Positions 34,306-44,074 of a stretch of 64,000 nucleotides of DNA are shown piece by piece. How positions within the stretch are numbered: the first letter of the stretch is position 1; each line of letters opens with the position of its first letter. The notes beneath the pieces were generated by a model. The model was not told the origin of the DNA. It saw only the letters and a program-made list of their open reading frames with translations, and searched no databases. The DNA is from Sphingobacteriaceae bacterium (GTDB taxonomy: Bacteria; Bacteroidota; Bacteroidia; Sphingobacteriales; Sphingobacteriaceae): assembly GCA_903642215.1 (NCBI GenBank), contig CAHJWG010000007.1, positions 157,833 through 221,832 on the forward strand, written 5' to 3'. Both the position numbers and the translations under genes were made by a program.

Positions 34306-36177
34306 TTACTTCAAAACTTCCACATCTACATAACTATCGTTAAAAACAGTTTCAGTTGCTTTTACATAATCGCTTGCGGCTGCTTTATATGGGTTTTCTA
34401 CAAATTTTTGCGGATTGCGGGCAAACAACGGGAAAGCAGTACTTTGAACCTGGATCATCAATCGGTGGCCTTTTTTAAAGGTGTGCAACACATCCTGCAA
34501 ACGCACATTTACATCCGTTTTTTGATTGGAAACCAAAGCTTCCGGTTTTTCAAAACTATTGCGGAAACGGGCCGGCATCACTTCAGAACGTACCATTTGC
34601 TCGTAATTGCTCATCAAAATGTTTTTGTTTAGGTTGTATTGATTGTTCGGTTCGTCGGGCGGGTAAACGTCAATTAGTTTCACAATAAAATCAGCATCGG
34701 TTCCGGTCGAAGCAATTTTTAAGTGAGATAAAATTTCTCCGCCTAAAGTCATATCATCCTGCAAAACATCTGTTTGATAAACCAGAACATCCGGGCGGCG
34801 GCCTGCAAAACGCTGATCTTCGCTCATATAATTATGCGGCGTAAAACCCATCGTGGTGGTATTATCTTCGGTGTAAGGAACCGGTTTTGCCGGATCGCTT
34901 ATATACGACATCGAACCTGTTGAAGCCGGAGCAGTCATCGAGATTTTACCATCTGCACTTAAATATAATTTTTGATGCGTAGCATTTGCTGCTGGCCATT
35001 GCGCAAAAGTTGCCCATTCTTTTTTGCCGGTATTGTACATATAAGCTTCCGGTAAGCCAGAATTTTTATCGCCGTTACCTTTTAAAAAGTGATTGAAAAA
35101 CTTGGCTTCGATATTTTTCTGATAGAAAGTAGCAATGCTATCGCCAAAATAAATATTGCTGTGCTGCGTATGGCCGGTTTCGCGCGACCAGCGGCCGTGA
35201 CCAAACGGACCCATCACAATGGTGTTGTAAGCACTTGGATCACTTTTCTGGATTTTTTTATACATATCCAACGGGCCGGATAAATCCTCCGCATCAAACC
35301 AGCCGCCAACAAACATTACTGCCGGTTTTACTTTGCTAAAATGCTTTGTCAACCCGCGTTTCTGCCAGAAATCATCATAATTTGGGTGGTTGATGGTTTC
35401 CTGCCAGAAAAAATTGTCTTTGTAATATTTATCGGCATTACTCAGCGGACCCAAATCTAACAGAAACTGATAACCGTCTTTCGTTCCCGGATTAAACATT
35501 GTGTTGGTGTACCAGGCACTTCCGGTGGTGTCTGCTTTTGTTTTTTGCACGCCGAAAACCGGATAAGTAAAAAAATAAGATTCCAGCAAAGAACCGTTAT
35601 GGTGGAAATCATCAAAAAAGAAATCAGAAATCGGTGCCTGCGGAGAAGAAGCTTTCAGTGCCGGATGATTGGATAAAATGCCGGCAGCCGTATAAAATCC
35701 CGGATAAGAAATCCCCCATTGGCCAACTTTCCCGTTATTGTTGGCAACGTTTTTTACCAGCCAATCTATCGTATCATACGTATCAGAACCTTCGTCCACA
35801 TCTTTTTTTGATTTTTTCTGATCGATCACCGGTGTCATATTCGTCCAAGTTCCTTCACTTTTATAACGGCCTCGAACATCCTGATAAACAACGATATAAC
35901 CTTCCTTCATCATTATCTCCGAAGGGCCTAAATTCCTCGGAAATTTATCAGTACCGTAAGGCGCAACGCTGTAACAGGTGCGCTGCATAATCATAGGGTA
36001 TTTTTTTTGCGAAGAAGCATCTTTTGGTGTATAAACGGAAGTGAAAAGTTTGATGCCGTCGCGCATGGTGATGTAATAATCTTTTTTGGTATAATTTTCT
36101 TTGGCATAATTGCTTTGCGCAGAAGCAAAATCAATAAAGATTACAGAAATCAGCAGGAATAAGTAAATTCTTTTCAT
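34306..36177 (-). CDS. CocE/NonD family hydrolase (X-Pro peptidase or amino-acid ester hydrolase type)
   Basis: The 623-residue exported alpha/beta hydrolase starts with a signal peptide (YLFLLISVIFIDFASAQ). The nucleophile is Ser157 in GQWGISYPGFY, and an oxyanion region RTCYS and VYQDVRGRYKSEG lie upstream; the catalytic His is probably in MGPFGHGRWSRETGHTQHS. A C-terminal jelly-roll domain (about 430-620) completes the family layout. The family includes X-Pro dipeptidyl peptidases and alpha-amino acid ester hydrolases; the exact activity is not determined. It is the first gene of the operon with the M1 peptidase. Confidence 0.88.
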   Translation of the reverse strand: MKRIYLFLLISVIFIDFASAQSNYAKENYTKKDYYITMRDGIKLFTSVYTPKDASSQKKYPMIMQRTCYSVAPYGTDKFPRNLGPSEIMMKEGYIVVYQDVRGRYKSEGTWTNMTPVIDQKKSKKDVDEGSDTYDTIDWLVKNVANNNGKVGQWGISYPGFYTAAGILSNHPALKASSPQAPISDFFFDDFHHNGSLLESYFFTYPVFGVQKTKADTTGSAWYTNTMFNPGTKDGYQFLLDLGPLSNADKYYKDNFFWQETINHPNYDDFWQKRGLTKHFSKVKPAVMFVGGWFDAEDLSGPLDMYKKIQKSDPSAYNTIVMGPFGHGRWSRETGHTQHSNIYFGDSIATFYQKNIEAKFFNHFLKGNGDKNSGLPEAYMYNTGKKEWATFAQWPAANATHQKLYLSADGKISMTAPASTGSMSYISDPAKPVPYTEDNTTTMGFTPHNYMSEDQRFAGRRPDVLVYQTDVLQDDMTLGGEILSHLKIASTGTDADFIVKLIDVYPPDEPNNQYNLNKNILMSNYEQMVRSEVMPARFRNSFEKPEALVSNQKTDVNVRLQDVLHTFKKGHRLMIQVQSTAFPLFARNPQKFVENPYKAAASDYVKATETVFNDSYVDVEVLK

Positions 36178-36301
36178 TGAATGAAGATTTGAACGGCTAA
36201 TTTATAAAATTATGCTCTTAAAGAAAGTAATGTGATTGTTACGCGATTCTTTTCAGATTAAAAAAATTTTTTCGAGTTAATTACACAGATTTTTCGCCCG
36301 T

Positions 36302-36349
36302 AAAAGAAGCATCTGCCTGATCATAAAAATCTTCTTGCATGCTTCTTTT
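36302..36349. repeat. Inverted pair of motif copies
   Basis: AAAAGAAGCAT (36302-36312) and ATGCTTCTTTT (36339-36349) are exact complements, each with its CCG flank outward. They lie between divergent genes, so they are unlikely to be a terminator for either; they may be a pure repeat pair. Confidence 0.6.
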
Positions 36350-36432
36350 ACCGGCAAAAATTTCGGCTCAACTAAAAAGGTTCTGCAATCAAATGTTGTG
36401 TTTCAATGTTTCTATATAAAAACAGAACGATT

Positions 36433-37365
36433 ATGAAAGCAATACAAATCCACCAATTTGGCGGCAGGGAACAATTAAAATACGAAGAAACCGACAGACC
36501 TAAAATCAACCCGGATGACGTGTTGATTAAGGTGTTTGCAACCAGCATTAACCCGGTGGACTGGAAAGTACGTGAAGGGGAAATGGAAGGACAGATTAAG
36601 TATAATTTCCCGCTGATTTTGGGCTGGGATGTTTCCGGTGTTATCACAGAAATTGGCAGCGAGGTTACTGATTTTAAAGTCGGCCAGGAAGTTTACGCGC
36701 TTCCAAACATCATGCGGAACGGTACTTACGCCGAGTTTGTTGCGGTGCAAGCAAGTACGATTGCAAACAAGCCGAATTCTGTAAACCACACGGAAGCCGC
36801 AACAATCCCGTTGGCCGGATTAACCGCCTGGCAAGGAATATTTGATCAGGGAAAGCTGGAAGCAGGGCAAAAAATTTTAATCCACGGCGCAGCCGGCGGC
36901 GTTGGCACTTTGGCTGTGCAGCTGGCTAAATGGAAGGGCGCGTACGTAATCGGCACTTCTTCCGAGAAAAATATTCGGTTTTTAAAAGATCTTGGTGTAG
37001 ATGAAGTGATCGATTATAACCATCAAAAATTTGAAGATGAACTGAAAGATATTGATGTTGTGTATGATACTATTGGCGGCGAAACGCAGCAAAAATCAAT
37101 TGCGGTTTTAAAAACCGGCGGTATTTTAGTTACTACCGTTGGCGTGCAGGATGAGGAACCTTTTAAAGCTAAAAACCTGCAAGCTATTGATTATATGGCA
37201 CATGCAGACCCGGAGCAGCTGAAGCAATTGGCTGATTTAATTGATTCGGGGAAATTAAAACCGGTTATCCAGGCAATTTTCCCGTTGGAAGAAATTGCCA
37301 AAGCGCATGAAATGAGTGAAGAAGGACACGTGCGCGGCAAAATCGCAATCCGGGTAACGGACTAA
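36433..37365 (+). CDS. NADP-dependent quinone oxidoreductase-like protein
   Basis: A zinc-free medium-chain dehydrogenase of the quinone oxidoreductase type that reduces quinones or enones with NADPH. The start at 36433 gives MKAIQIHQFGGREQL; an in-frame Met at 36406 would add nine residues not usual in the family. GroES-like N-terminal domain motifs VKVFATSINPVDWKVREGE and GWDVSGVITEIGSEV are followed by a nucleotide-binding Rossmann domain with ILIHGAAGGVGTLAVQLAK (about residue 145). It is 310 residues. It is followed by a strong terminator (37409-37439). Confidence 0.9.
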   Translation: MKAIQIHQFGGREQLKYEETDRPKINPDDVLIKVFATSINPVDWKVREGEMEGQIKYNFPLILGWDVSGVITEIGSEVTDFKVGQEVYALPNIMRNGTYAEFVAVQASTIANKPNSVNHTEAATIPLAGLTAWQGIFDQGKLEAGQKILIHGAAGGVGTLAVQLAKWKGAYVIGTSSEKNIRFLKDLGVDEVIDYNHQKFEDELKDIDVVYDTIGGETQQKSIAVLKTGGILVTTVGVQDEEPFKAKNLQAIDYMAHADPEQLKQLADLIDSGKLKPVIQAIFPLEEIAKAHEMSEEGHVRGKIAIRVTD

Positions 37366-37408
37366 GATTTACTAATTTACCATACTGTTTTTACCAACCT
37401 TTTTTAAC

Positions 37409-37439
37409 CGGGCAGGATTTTTTCCTGCCCGATTTTTTT
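37409..37439 (+). terminator. Terminator of the oxidoreductase gene
   Basis: CGGGCAGGA, a 5-nt T loop, TCCTGCCCG and a T-run make a textbook intrinsic terminator. Confidence 0.9.
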
Positions 37440-37452
37440 GCTGAAGGTTGAT

Positions 37453-38028
37453 TTAAACAATTATCAGATTGTATTTTTCCAGCAAACCTTGCAAACCCGA
37501 AGTTGTAAATTTTGCTTTTTTCATTCTATTACTTTCCGGATCGATGGAGAAGTTATAGGCAGAAGTAAAATCAACTTCATTCAAAATTGTATTGCCGAAT
37601 AAAGTTCTGCCGAGGTCGCAATCTGCAAAAACACTTCCGGTTAAATCACTTTCTTGGAAGTTCGCTTCCAAGATTCGGCAATTTTTAAAAACCGTATTCC
37701 GTAATTTTTTACCTGTAAAAGAAGCATAATCCAAAATGCAATTATCAAAAGTTACCGAAAAAGAAAAGTCGCGCACTTTGGTAAAATCCAAACCTAATAG
37801 TTTGCAATTTTTAAATTTTACGTTGCTTAAACCAACATTTAACAGTTGCGCTAAACTTAGGTTACAATCCTCGAAAATACAATCAGAAAAAATACAATTT
37901 TGAAATTTGGTATTACTGAAATCGATATTTTTAAAATTGCACTGTTCAAATTCTCGTCCAATTAACTTTTGCTCAGCATAATTTATCGCTGAGAAAGTTT
38001 TGTTCTGGTGATAGGTTTCGGTTGTCAA
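37453..38028 (-). CDS. Pentapeptide-repeat protein
   Basis: The 191-residue protein is mostly A(D/N)LxX pentapeptides forming a right-handed quadrilateral helix: CNFKNIDFSNTKFQNCIFSD, CNLSLAQLLNVGLSN, CDLGRTLFGNTILNEVDF. Its length and repeat region (about 20-160) are like the Qnr-type proteins that mimic DNA and protect gyrase, but resistance cannot be claimed from sequence. It lies 12 nt downstream of pth across a motif copy (38031-38044) and could be cotranscribed with it. Another copy (near 37717) is coding, read as YASFTGK. Confidence 0.85.
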   Translation of the reverse strand: MTTETYHQNKTFSAINYAEQKLIGREFEQCNFKNIDFSNTKFQNCIFSDCIFEDCNLSLAQLLNVGLSNVKFKNCKLLGLDFTKVRDFSFSVTFDNCILDYASFTGKKLRNTVFKNCRILEANFQESDLTGSVFADCDLGRTLFGNTILNEVDFTSAYNFSIDPESNRMKKAKFTTSGLQGLLEKYNLIIV

Positions 38029-38040
38029 AGGATACTGTTT

Positions 38041-38601
38041 TTACTTGTTAAATTTCGTCATCGTGAGTTCCGTTCCAATAGTTGCGAAACTTTTAATCAT
38101 TTCGATGGAACGGTCAATCAAAGCAGGTAATTCCAATTGTTCGTCTTTATCAAATCCGCTTAAAACATAATCTACCTGCCGGCCTTTCGGGAAATTTTCG
38201 CTGATGCCAAACCGCAAACGTGCATATTCATTGTTGCCTAAAGTGAATTCGATATGTTTTAAACCGTTGTGGCCAGCCGCGCTTCCCTTCGGTTTCAGGC
38301 GTAAAGTTCCTAATGGCAAAGCCAGGTCATCCACTAAAACCAGCACGTTTTCTACCGGGATTTTCAGTTCTTTCATCCAGTAAGCCAACGCTTTCCCGCT
38401 TAAATTCATGTAAGTAGTTGGCTTGATGAGATGCAACGTGCGCGCTTTATAACTCACTTCGGTATAATACGCCAGCCGCATATTAAAAAACTGTGCCGAT
38501 TCCTGTTTCGCCAGTTCATCCAAAATCATAAAACCGATATTGTGGCGTGTATCCGCGTATTCCGGGCCGATGTTGCCCAAACCAACGATCAAATATTTCA
38601 T
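38041..38601 (-). CDS. pth: Peptidyl-tRNA hydrolase
   Basis: The enzyme frees tRNA from peptidyl-tRNA that drops off ribosomes. The 186-residue protein shows the expected KYLIVGLGNIGPEYADTRHN with Asn10 and catalytic His20, then LIKPTTYMNLSGKAL and VLVLVDDLALPLGTLRLKPKGSAAGHNGLK. It lies downstream of rplY, the usual Bacteroidota order prs-rplY-pth, but a terminator and motif copies (38615-38667) separate it from rplY. Confidence 0.95.
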   Translation of the reverse strand: MKYLIVGLGNIGPEYADTRHNIGFMILDELAKQESAQFFNMRLAYYTEVSYKARTLHLIKPTTYMNLSGKALAYWMKELKIPVENVLVLVDDLALPLGTLRLKPKGSAAGHNGLKHIEFTLGNNEYARLRFGISENFPKGRQVDYVLSGFDKDEQLELPALIDRSIEMIKSFATIGTELTMTKFNK

Positions 38602-38633
38602 TGCCGTAAAGGTAATACTGTTTTTATGGCATA

Positions 38634-38667
38634 AAAAAGCCTTCAGTTTTTATGCTGAAGGCTTTTT
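38634..38667. terminator. Terminator of rplY
   Basis: AAAAAGCCTTCAG and CTGAAGGCTTTTT form a 13-bp stem with an 8-nt loop. It works in both directions and lies just beyond the rplY stop on the minus strand. Confidence 0.85.
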
Positions 38668-38687
38668 GCAAGGTAAAAAAGTATCAC

Positions 38688-39272
38688 TTATTTTTTACCC
38701 GGTGTTGCTTCCTGTTCTGCCTGGCGCAATGCACGAGAAGTAGTTACAGAAACAATGGTATCCTCCGGAGAATTGGTGATGGTTAAGTTTGGCAATTTAA
38801 TTTCGCTTACTTTAACTGATTTACCAACTTCCAAAGTTTCGATACTTACATCGATGGTATCTAAAAGATCTTTCGGGAAGCCTTTTACACGCAGTTTACG
38901 CAGTTTTTGCACCAATTTACCACCGGTTTTTACACCCGGAGAAGTTCCGGTTAATCTTACCGGGATTTCCATGGTGATGGATTTGCTCTCGTTGAGCAAT
39001 AAAAAATCGATGTGTAATAATTGATCCGTAACCGGATGAAACTGAGTATCTTGGATAATAGCCTGGCTTTTTACACCAGCAATTTCTAAATCGATGAAAT
39101 GAATCTCTGGCGTGTAAATCACCGGTTTCAAATCAGCTGCAGACACAGCAAAGTGGGTTTGGGTATCCCCACCATAAAGAACCGCAGGCACTTTGCCTTC
39201 ATAACGCAGCTCTTTAGCGTCTCTTTTCCCTACGTTCTCTCTCGGAGAACCGCTAATAGCAATTGATTTCAT
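38688..39272 (-). CDS. rplY: 50S ribosomal protein L25, CTC form
   Basis: bL25 binds 5S rRNA. The 194-residue protein is the long CTC/TL5 form with an L25 domain (about 1-95, SGSPRENVGKRDAKELRYEG and AVLYGGDTQTHF) and a C-terminal beta domain (about 95-180, IPVRLTGTSPGVKTGGKL, LRKLRVKGFPKDLLDTI). The tail ends RQAEQEATPGKK. It follows prs. Confidence 0.93.
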   Translation of the reverse strand: MKSIAISGSPRENVGKRDAKELRYEGKVPAVLYGGDTQTHFAVSAADLKPVIYTPEIHFIDLEIAGVKSQAIIQDTQFHPVTDQLLHIDFLLLNESKSITMEIPVRLTGTSPGVKTGGKLVQKLRKLRVKGFPKDLLDTIDVSIETLEVGKSVKVSEIKLPNLTITNSPEDTIVSVTTSRALRQAEQEATPGKK

Positions 39273-39389
39273 TTTTGTGTTTGTTTATTGTTGTTTGTAA
39301 TTGTTTGTTGTTCTTCTGTTGATAGCTAATAGAGTTGATTGTTCATGGTGATCTGCAATGTCTATGAACTATCAGCTATAAAATATCAT
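39273..39389. repeat. Spacer with GATAGCTAATAG-type repeats
   Basis: The spacer between prs and rplY contains GATAGCTAATAG, GTTCATGGTGATCTGCAATG and CTATGAACTATCAGCTAT, partly self-complementary. Closely related wording is at 9600-9650 beside ssrA (GATAGCTAATAGTTCATAGCAG and GTTCATTGCAGATT), so it is a second, low-copy repeat of this chromosome. Confidence 0.45.
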
Positions 39390-40334
39390 CTATTCCACAT
39401 TAAAAAGCATGCTGATGGAACCATGTTCATTTACGTTGGCAATGGCACTTGCAAATAATTTTGAAGCCGAAAGTACCTTTATTTTACTGCTTTGCTGTTT
39501 TAGCGGAATCGTATCGGTAACAATTAACTCGGTTAAAGCAGAATTTTCAATCGTTTGATAAGCTTGTCCGGATAAAATCGGATGGGTACAAACCGCCCGT
39601 ACGCTTCTGGCACCACGATCCATAATCAAGCCTGCTGCTTTGGCTAAAGTTCTGGCCGTATCGCACATATCATCAATCAGCACAATATCCTGATTGGTTA
39701 CATCGCCGATAACCGTCATCGATTCAATTTCATTGGCACGTTTACGCTGTTTATCACAGATAACTACCTCCGCATTAAAATATTTTGCAAAGGCACGCGC
39801 CCGGTAAGAACCGCCCATATCCGGCGAAGCAATCGTTAAACTTTTTAGATTTAAGCTTTTAATGTAAGGCACAAATATGACGGAAGCATCCAGATGGTCA
39901 ACCGGAATATCAAAAAATCCCTGTATTTGTGCGGCATGTAAATCCATCGTCATGATGCGGTTGATGCCGGCAGTTGTTAGCAGATTGGCCACTAATTTTG
40001 CACCGATAGCTACGCGTGGTTTGTCTTTACGATCCTGGCGCGCCAAACCAAAATACGGAATAACCGCCGTAACATAATGAGCGGATGCGCGGCGTGCAGC
40101 ATCAATCATCATCAATAACTCCATCAAATTATCGGTTGGCGGATTGGTGGATTGGATGATAAAAACATCCGAACCACGCACAGATTCATTAAAATAAGGT
40201 TGAAATTCGCCGTCGCTAAACCTGGATAAGATCACTTCTCCCAGTTCTTTACCGTACGATTCTGCAATCTTTTTAGAAAGTTCAATCGTTCCTGAACCGG
40301 AAAATAATTTGATGGGATTGAACTGAAGTGGCAT
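39390..40334 (-). CDS. prs: Ribose-phosphate pyrophosphokinase
   Basis: The enzyme makes phosphoribosyl pyrophosphate, the precursor for nucleotides, histidine and tryptophan. The 314-residue protein has SRFSDGEFQPYFNESVRGSD, YFGLARQDRKDKPRVAIGAK, the Mg-binding region TMDLHAAQIQGFFDIPVDHL, SPDMGGSYRARAFAKYF and the PRPP loop IVLIDDMCDTARTLAKAA. It is the first gene after tRNA-Gln on the same strand. Confidence 0.95.
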   Translation of the reverse strand: MPLQFNPIKLFSGSGTIELSKKIAESYGKELGEVILSRFSDGEFQPYFNESVRGSDVFIIQSTNPPTDNLMELLMMIDAARRASAHYVTAVIPYFGLARQDRKDKPRVAIGAKLVANLLTTAGINRIMTMDLHAAQIQGFFDIPVDHLDASVIFVPYIKSLNLKSLTIASPDMGGSYRARAFAKYFNAEVVICDKQRKRANEIESMTVIGDVTNQDIVLIDDMCDTARTLAKAAGLIMDRGARSVRAVCTHPILSGQAYQTIENSALTELIVTDTIPLKQQSSKIKVLSASKLFASAIANVNEHGSISMLFNVE

Positions 40335-40408
40335 GATAGAATATTATTGAACCGCCGTTTAACGTAAAAAGCAGACAGCTATAGATTAAGCTCATCTGCT
40401 TTTTTTAG

Positions 40409-40479
40409 TTGCCCGACCAGGATTCGAACCTAGACAAACGGTACCAAAAACCGTCGTACTACCTTTATACTATCGGGCA
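40409..40479 (-). tRNA. tRNA-Gln (TTG)
   Basis: On the minus strand the acceptor TGCCCGA pairs with TCGGGCA, and the anticodon arm ACGGT-TTTTGGT-ACCGT shows anticodon TTG in the right loop position. The T-arm reads GGTTCGAATCC. The last encoded base is the discriminator A; CCA is not encoded. It is 71 nt. Confidence 0.95.
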
Positions 40480-40688
40480 ATCTTCTTTTCGTTTATTAAA
40501 CTCTGAAAAGGAATGCAAATATAGGACGATAATTTAAAATGTCAACTGCATTTTTTAAATTTTTATCCGGTAAAAGAAGCATCCTGTACTAATTGTTAAA
40601 ACCTGTTAAACTAAGTTTTATCCTGCTTAAAACTTCGTGATAGTTTATTAATTTCGGCACCTGATAAATATGCTCGAAATCTACCTCA

Positions 40689-43600
40689 ATGAAGTATAAT
40701 AAAATTAACAACCTGTTTGGCTGGCTCGCCTTTTTAATTGCTGCCATCACTTATATTTTAACGCTGGAACCTTACGGCAGCTTTTGGGATTGCGGCGAAT
40801 TTATTGCCTGCGCTTATCGTTTGCAAGTGGCACATCAGCCTGGCGCACCGCTGTTTACCATGATCGGCAAGGTTTTTTCTCTGCTTGCAGCTAACCGGCA
40901 CAAGGTTGGTTACATGATCAATGTGAGTTCTGCGCTGGCCAGTGCGGCAACCATTATGTTTTTGTTCTGGACGATTACTGCGCTTGCCAAAAAAATACTG
41001 GTAAAAAGAGCATCGGAGTTTGATACCGCCACCACTACGCTTATTATCGGTGCAGGTTTAGTTGGCGCGCTGGCTTACGCCTGGTCGGATACGTTCTGGT
41101 TTTCTGCCGTTGAAGCCGAAGTTTACGCACTATCTTCTTTGTGTACAGCCATTGTTTTTTGGGCGATTATGAAATGGGATGCACACGCCGACGAACCCGG
41201 AGCAGATAAATGGATCGTTTTTATTGCTTACGTAATGGGCTTATCCATTGGTATCCACTTGTTAAACTTGCTGGCTATCCCGGCAATCGCCTGCGTATAT
41301 TACTTCCGCAGAACACCAAAAGCGACAGCAAAAGGTACGCTTGCAGCTCTTTTTATCGGGGTAATTATTGTTGCAGCAGTTTTATGGGGAATTATTCAAT
41401 ACGTAATTAAAGGCGCGGCTTATGCGGATCTGCTTTTTGTAAATACGTTCAATTTTGGTTTCTGGACGGGCGCAACAACATTTTTTGTGTTGATTATCAT
41501 CTCCATGACGGCCGGGATTATTTATACGATCAAACCGGTAAAATCAACAATCCTGGTGGCAGCAGTTGCCTTTATATTATTACTGACTATCAGCGGCGGC
41601 ATTATCGGCGGAATTATCGGAATTGCAATTATTGCTTTCCTGGAATATATCGTCAAGATCCGCGAAAAACGGGTTGCCCTCAACATGATTCTGACTTGTA
41701 CCGTTTTTATTTTATTCGGATACAGTTCTTTTGCGATGCTGATCATCCGTGCAAAAGCGCATACCAACCTCAACAACAGCGAACCGGACAACGCTTTTGC
41801 TTTGTTAAGTTATTTAAACCGCGACCAATATGGCGATACACCTTTATTGTATGGCCAGTATTATGATTCTAAAGCTACCGATCAAAAAGAGGGCGCAACA
41901 CTTTATCGGAAAGGAAAAGAAAAATACGAGGTTTCCGGTAAAAAACAAGTACTGGTTTATGACCGTAATACGTTGTTCCCACGCATGTTTAGTGACCGTG
42001 CCGATCACATTAGTTTTTATAAAGACTGGATGCACATTGCCGAAGGCCAAAGCCCGACATTTGCAGATAACCTGGGATTCTTTTTTAGCTGGCAGGTTAA
42101 CCAGATGTACACCCGGTATTTATTGTGGAACTTTGTTGGCCGCCAAAATGATGCCGACGGCCAAAATAATAATTCGACAGATGGCAACTGGCTCAGCGGG
42201 ATTAAACCGATTGATGCCCTGCGTTTAGGAAACCAGGGTAGTTTGCCGGCTACGATCACTGCTGATAAAGCCTATAACCGATTGTTTTTTCTGCCCTTGA
42301 TTTTAGGTTTGATCGGTGCTTTTTATCATTTTAAAAGAAATCAGAAAGATGCCGGCGTAGTTGGCTTACTGTTCTTTTTTACGGGTTTTGCCATTTTGCT
42401 TTACCTCAACCAGGATCCGTTGCAGCCGCGCGAACGGGATTATGCTTATGCCGGATCTTTTTATGCTTTTGCCATCTGGATCGGGATCGGTACGTTGTTT
42501 ATCGCCGAAAAAATGCGGAAAATTACTTCACCCCAAATTTCGGCAGCAGGCGCAACCGTACTTTGTTTGCTGTGCGTGCCGGTGCTGATGGCTTTCCAGG
42601 AATGGGATGACCACGACCGGTCTACCAAAACCACGCCGCCGGATATGGCTTTTAATTATCTCAGTTCCTGCGCGCCAAATGCTATTTTGTTTACTTATGG
42701 CGATAATGATACCTATCCGTTGTGGTATTTGCAGGAAGTAGAAAACGTGCGCCCGGACGTCCGGATTGTGAATTTAAGTTTGTTGGGAACGGATTGGTAT
42801 ATCCGCCAGATGAAGCAAAAAATGAATGAATCTGCACCGCTGCCAATTACGATGCCGAATGAAAAATTTGAAGCCGGTATCCGCGATGTTACTTATTACA
42901 ATGATTCTAAACTTCCCGGAAATGTGGAGTTAAAAGATGTTTTCGATTTCATAACTTCCGATGATGCACGTGCAAAAGTGGAATATGAGAACGGGCAGAA
43001 CGCAAATTATCTTCCCACAAAAAACTTTAAATGGACGATCAATGCGAATGAATTAGTAAAAACCGGCACAGTTAAGGCAAATGATAAAGCCCGGATTTTA
43101 CCGGAAATTGATTGGAAATATCCCGGAAATTACGTTACCAAAGATAACCTGGCGATGATGGATATTTTGGCCCATAATAACTGGAAACGGCCGATTTATT
43201 TTGCCATCACCGTTGGCAACGATAACATGATGGGATTGGATAAATACATGTATAACGAAGGTTTTGCTTATCATTTGCTGCCTTTTAAACCCGATACAAC
43301 TGCCGGTGCAGGCGGTGAAAGCGACAGAAGTAATTCGTTGCTGATGTATAATAACGTGATGACCAAGTTTAAATGGGGAAACATGAAAAACGCGCGTTAT
43401 CTCGACCACGAATCGCGCACGATGTTTTATCCGGTTATTTTAAGAACGTTTTTAAGCTTATCCGAAAATTTATACAAAGAAGGACATCCTGATTTGGCCA
43501 GAAAAGTATTGCAGCGTTACGATAAAGTAATGCCGGATTTAAACCCTTATACAGATGTTGCTATACGTAAATTTTACCTGGCAGATTTAGCTTACCAATT

Positions 43601-43913
43601 GAATGACAGGCAGATAGGTGAGAAGACCGTAAATCAAATTATCAGTTATGTGTCTGACCAGTTAAATTATTATGCTTCTATGAATGAGGATAATAAACGA
43701 ATGGCTGGCCGGGATATTCAGTTGTGTATTTCTGTATTAAACGAGATGGATAAATTAACGAAAGACAATAAAGAGGCGGCGTTAAACCAGAAAGTTACTG
43801 TTTTGATGAACGAGTATCAGCAGAAGTTTAGTGATATGTTTCAGCCTGCCCCGCAAAAGCCTGCCGGTCCGAACGAGAACCAGCTTAACTTAGGCACGCA
43901 GCAGCAACCATAA
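40689..43913 (+). CDS. DUF2723 membrane protein
   Basis: The 1074-residue protein has a multi-span N-terminal part (about 1-620) with the family's opening LTLEPYGSFWDCGEFIACAYRLQVAHQPGAPLF (read here as two pieces, FWDCGEFI and QVAHQPGAP) and about 12 hydrophobic helices, and a long soluble C-terminal part with YGDNDTYPLWYLQEVENVRPD and NWKRPIYFA. DUF2723 is typical of Bacteroidota and related to GT-C glycosyltransferases such as O-mannosyl transferases; a role in protein O-glycosylation is suggested in the literature for relatives. It is a single gene followed by a motif-pair hairpin. Confidence 0.85.
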   Translation: MKYNKINNLFGWLAFLIAAITYILTLEPYGSFWDCGEFIACAYRLQVAHQPGAPLFTMIGKVFSLLAANRHKVGYMINVSSALASAATIMFLFWTITALAKKILVKRASEFDTATTTLIIGAGLVGALAYAWSDTFWFSAVEAEVYALSSLCTAIVFWAIMKWDAHADEPGADKWIVFIAYVMGLSIGIHLLNLLAIPAIACVYYFRRTPKATAKGTLAALFIGVIIVAAVLWGIIQYVIKGAAYADLLFVNTFNFGFWTGATTFFVLIIISMTAGIIYTIKPVKSTILVAAVAFILLLTISGGIIGGIIGIAIIAFLEYIVKIREKRVALNMILTCTVFILFGYSSFAMLIIRAKAHTNLNNSEPDNAFALLSYLNRDQYGDTPLLYGQYYDSKATDQKEGATLYRKGKEKYEVSGKKQVLVYDRNTLFPRMFSDRADHISFYKDWMHIAEGQSPTFADNLGFFFSWQVNQMYTRYLLWNFVGRQNDADGQNNNSTDGNWLSGIKPIDALRLGNQGSLPATITADKAYNRLFFLPLILGLIGAFYHFKRNQKDAGVVGLLFFFTGFAILLYLNQDPLQPRERDYAYAGSFYAFAIWIGIGTLFIAEKMRKITSPQISAAGATVLCLLCVPVLMAFQEWDDHDRSTKTTPPDMAFNYLSSCAPNAILFTYGDNDTYPLWYLQEVENVRPDVRIVNLSLLGTDWYIRQMKQKMNESAPLPITMPNEKFEAGIRDVTYYNDSKLPGNVELKDVFDFITSDDARAKVEYENGQNANYLPTKNFKWTINANELVKTGTVKANDKARILPEIDWKYPGNYVTKDNLAMMDILAHNNWKRPIYFAITVGNDNMMGLDKYMYNEGFAYHLLPFKPDTTAGAGGESDRSNSLLMYNNVMTKFKWGNMKNARYLDHESRTMFYPVILRTFLSLSENLYKEGHPDLARKVLQRYDKVMPDLNPYTDVAIRKFYLADLAYQLNDRQIGEKTVNQIISYVSDQLNYYASMNEDNKRMAGRDIQLCISVLNEMDKLTKDNKEAALNQKVTVLMNEYQQKFSDMFQPAPQKPAGPNENQLNLGTQQQP

Positions 43914-43925
43914 CAATTGGTTGCT

Positions 43926-43962
43926 AAAAGAAGCATTACTTAAATTAAGCAATGCTTCTTTT
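43926..43962 (+). terminator. Motif-pair hairpin after the DUF2723 gene
   Basis: Arms AAAAGAAGCATT...CTTAA and TTAAG...AATGCTTCTTTT pair with a single mismatch, ending in a short T-run. Both arms are dispersed-motif copies. Confidence 0.6.
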
Positions 43963-44040
43963 AACCACTAAAAATCAGTAGTAATTGCTTACGTAGGAAA
44001 TGAAAAAATCCTAATTTTTATCTGATAAAAGAAGCATCCG

Positions 44041-44073
44041 CAAAGAAGCCGGTTAATTTAACCGGCTTCTTTG
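44041..44073. terminator. Terminator of accA, bidirectional
   Basis: CAAAGAAGCCGGTTAA and its exact complement flank one central base, making a 33-nt palindrome directly beyond the accA stop. A motif copy (44024-44039) follows on its far side. Confidence 0.75.
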
Positions 44074-44074
44074 T

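Noticed and set aside
37453..38028. Calling the pentapeptide protein a quinolone-resistance gene
   Set aside because: The repeat fold alone does not show gyrase protection, and the Qnr-specific loops cannot be confirmed.
41830..42228. 132-codon ORF within the DUF2723 gene
   Set aside because: Same-strand out-of-frame shadow of a well supported gene.
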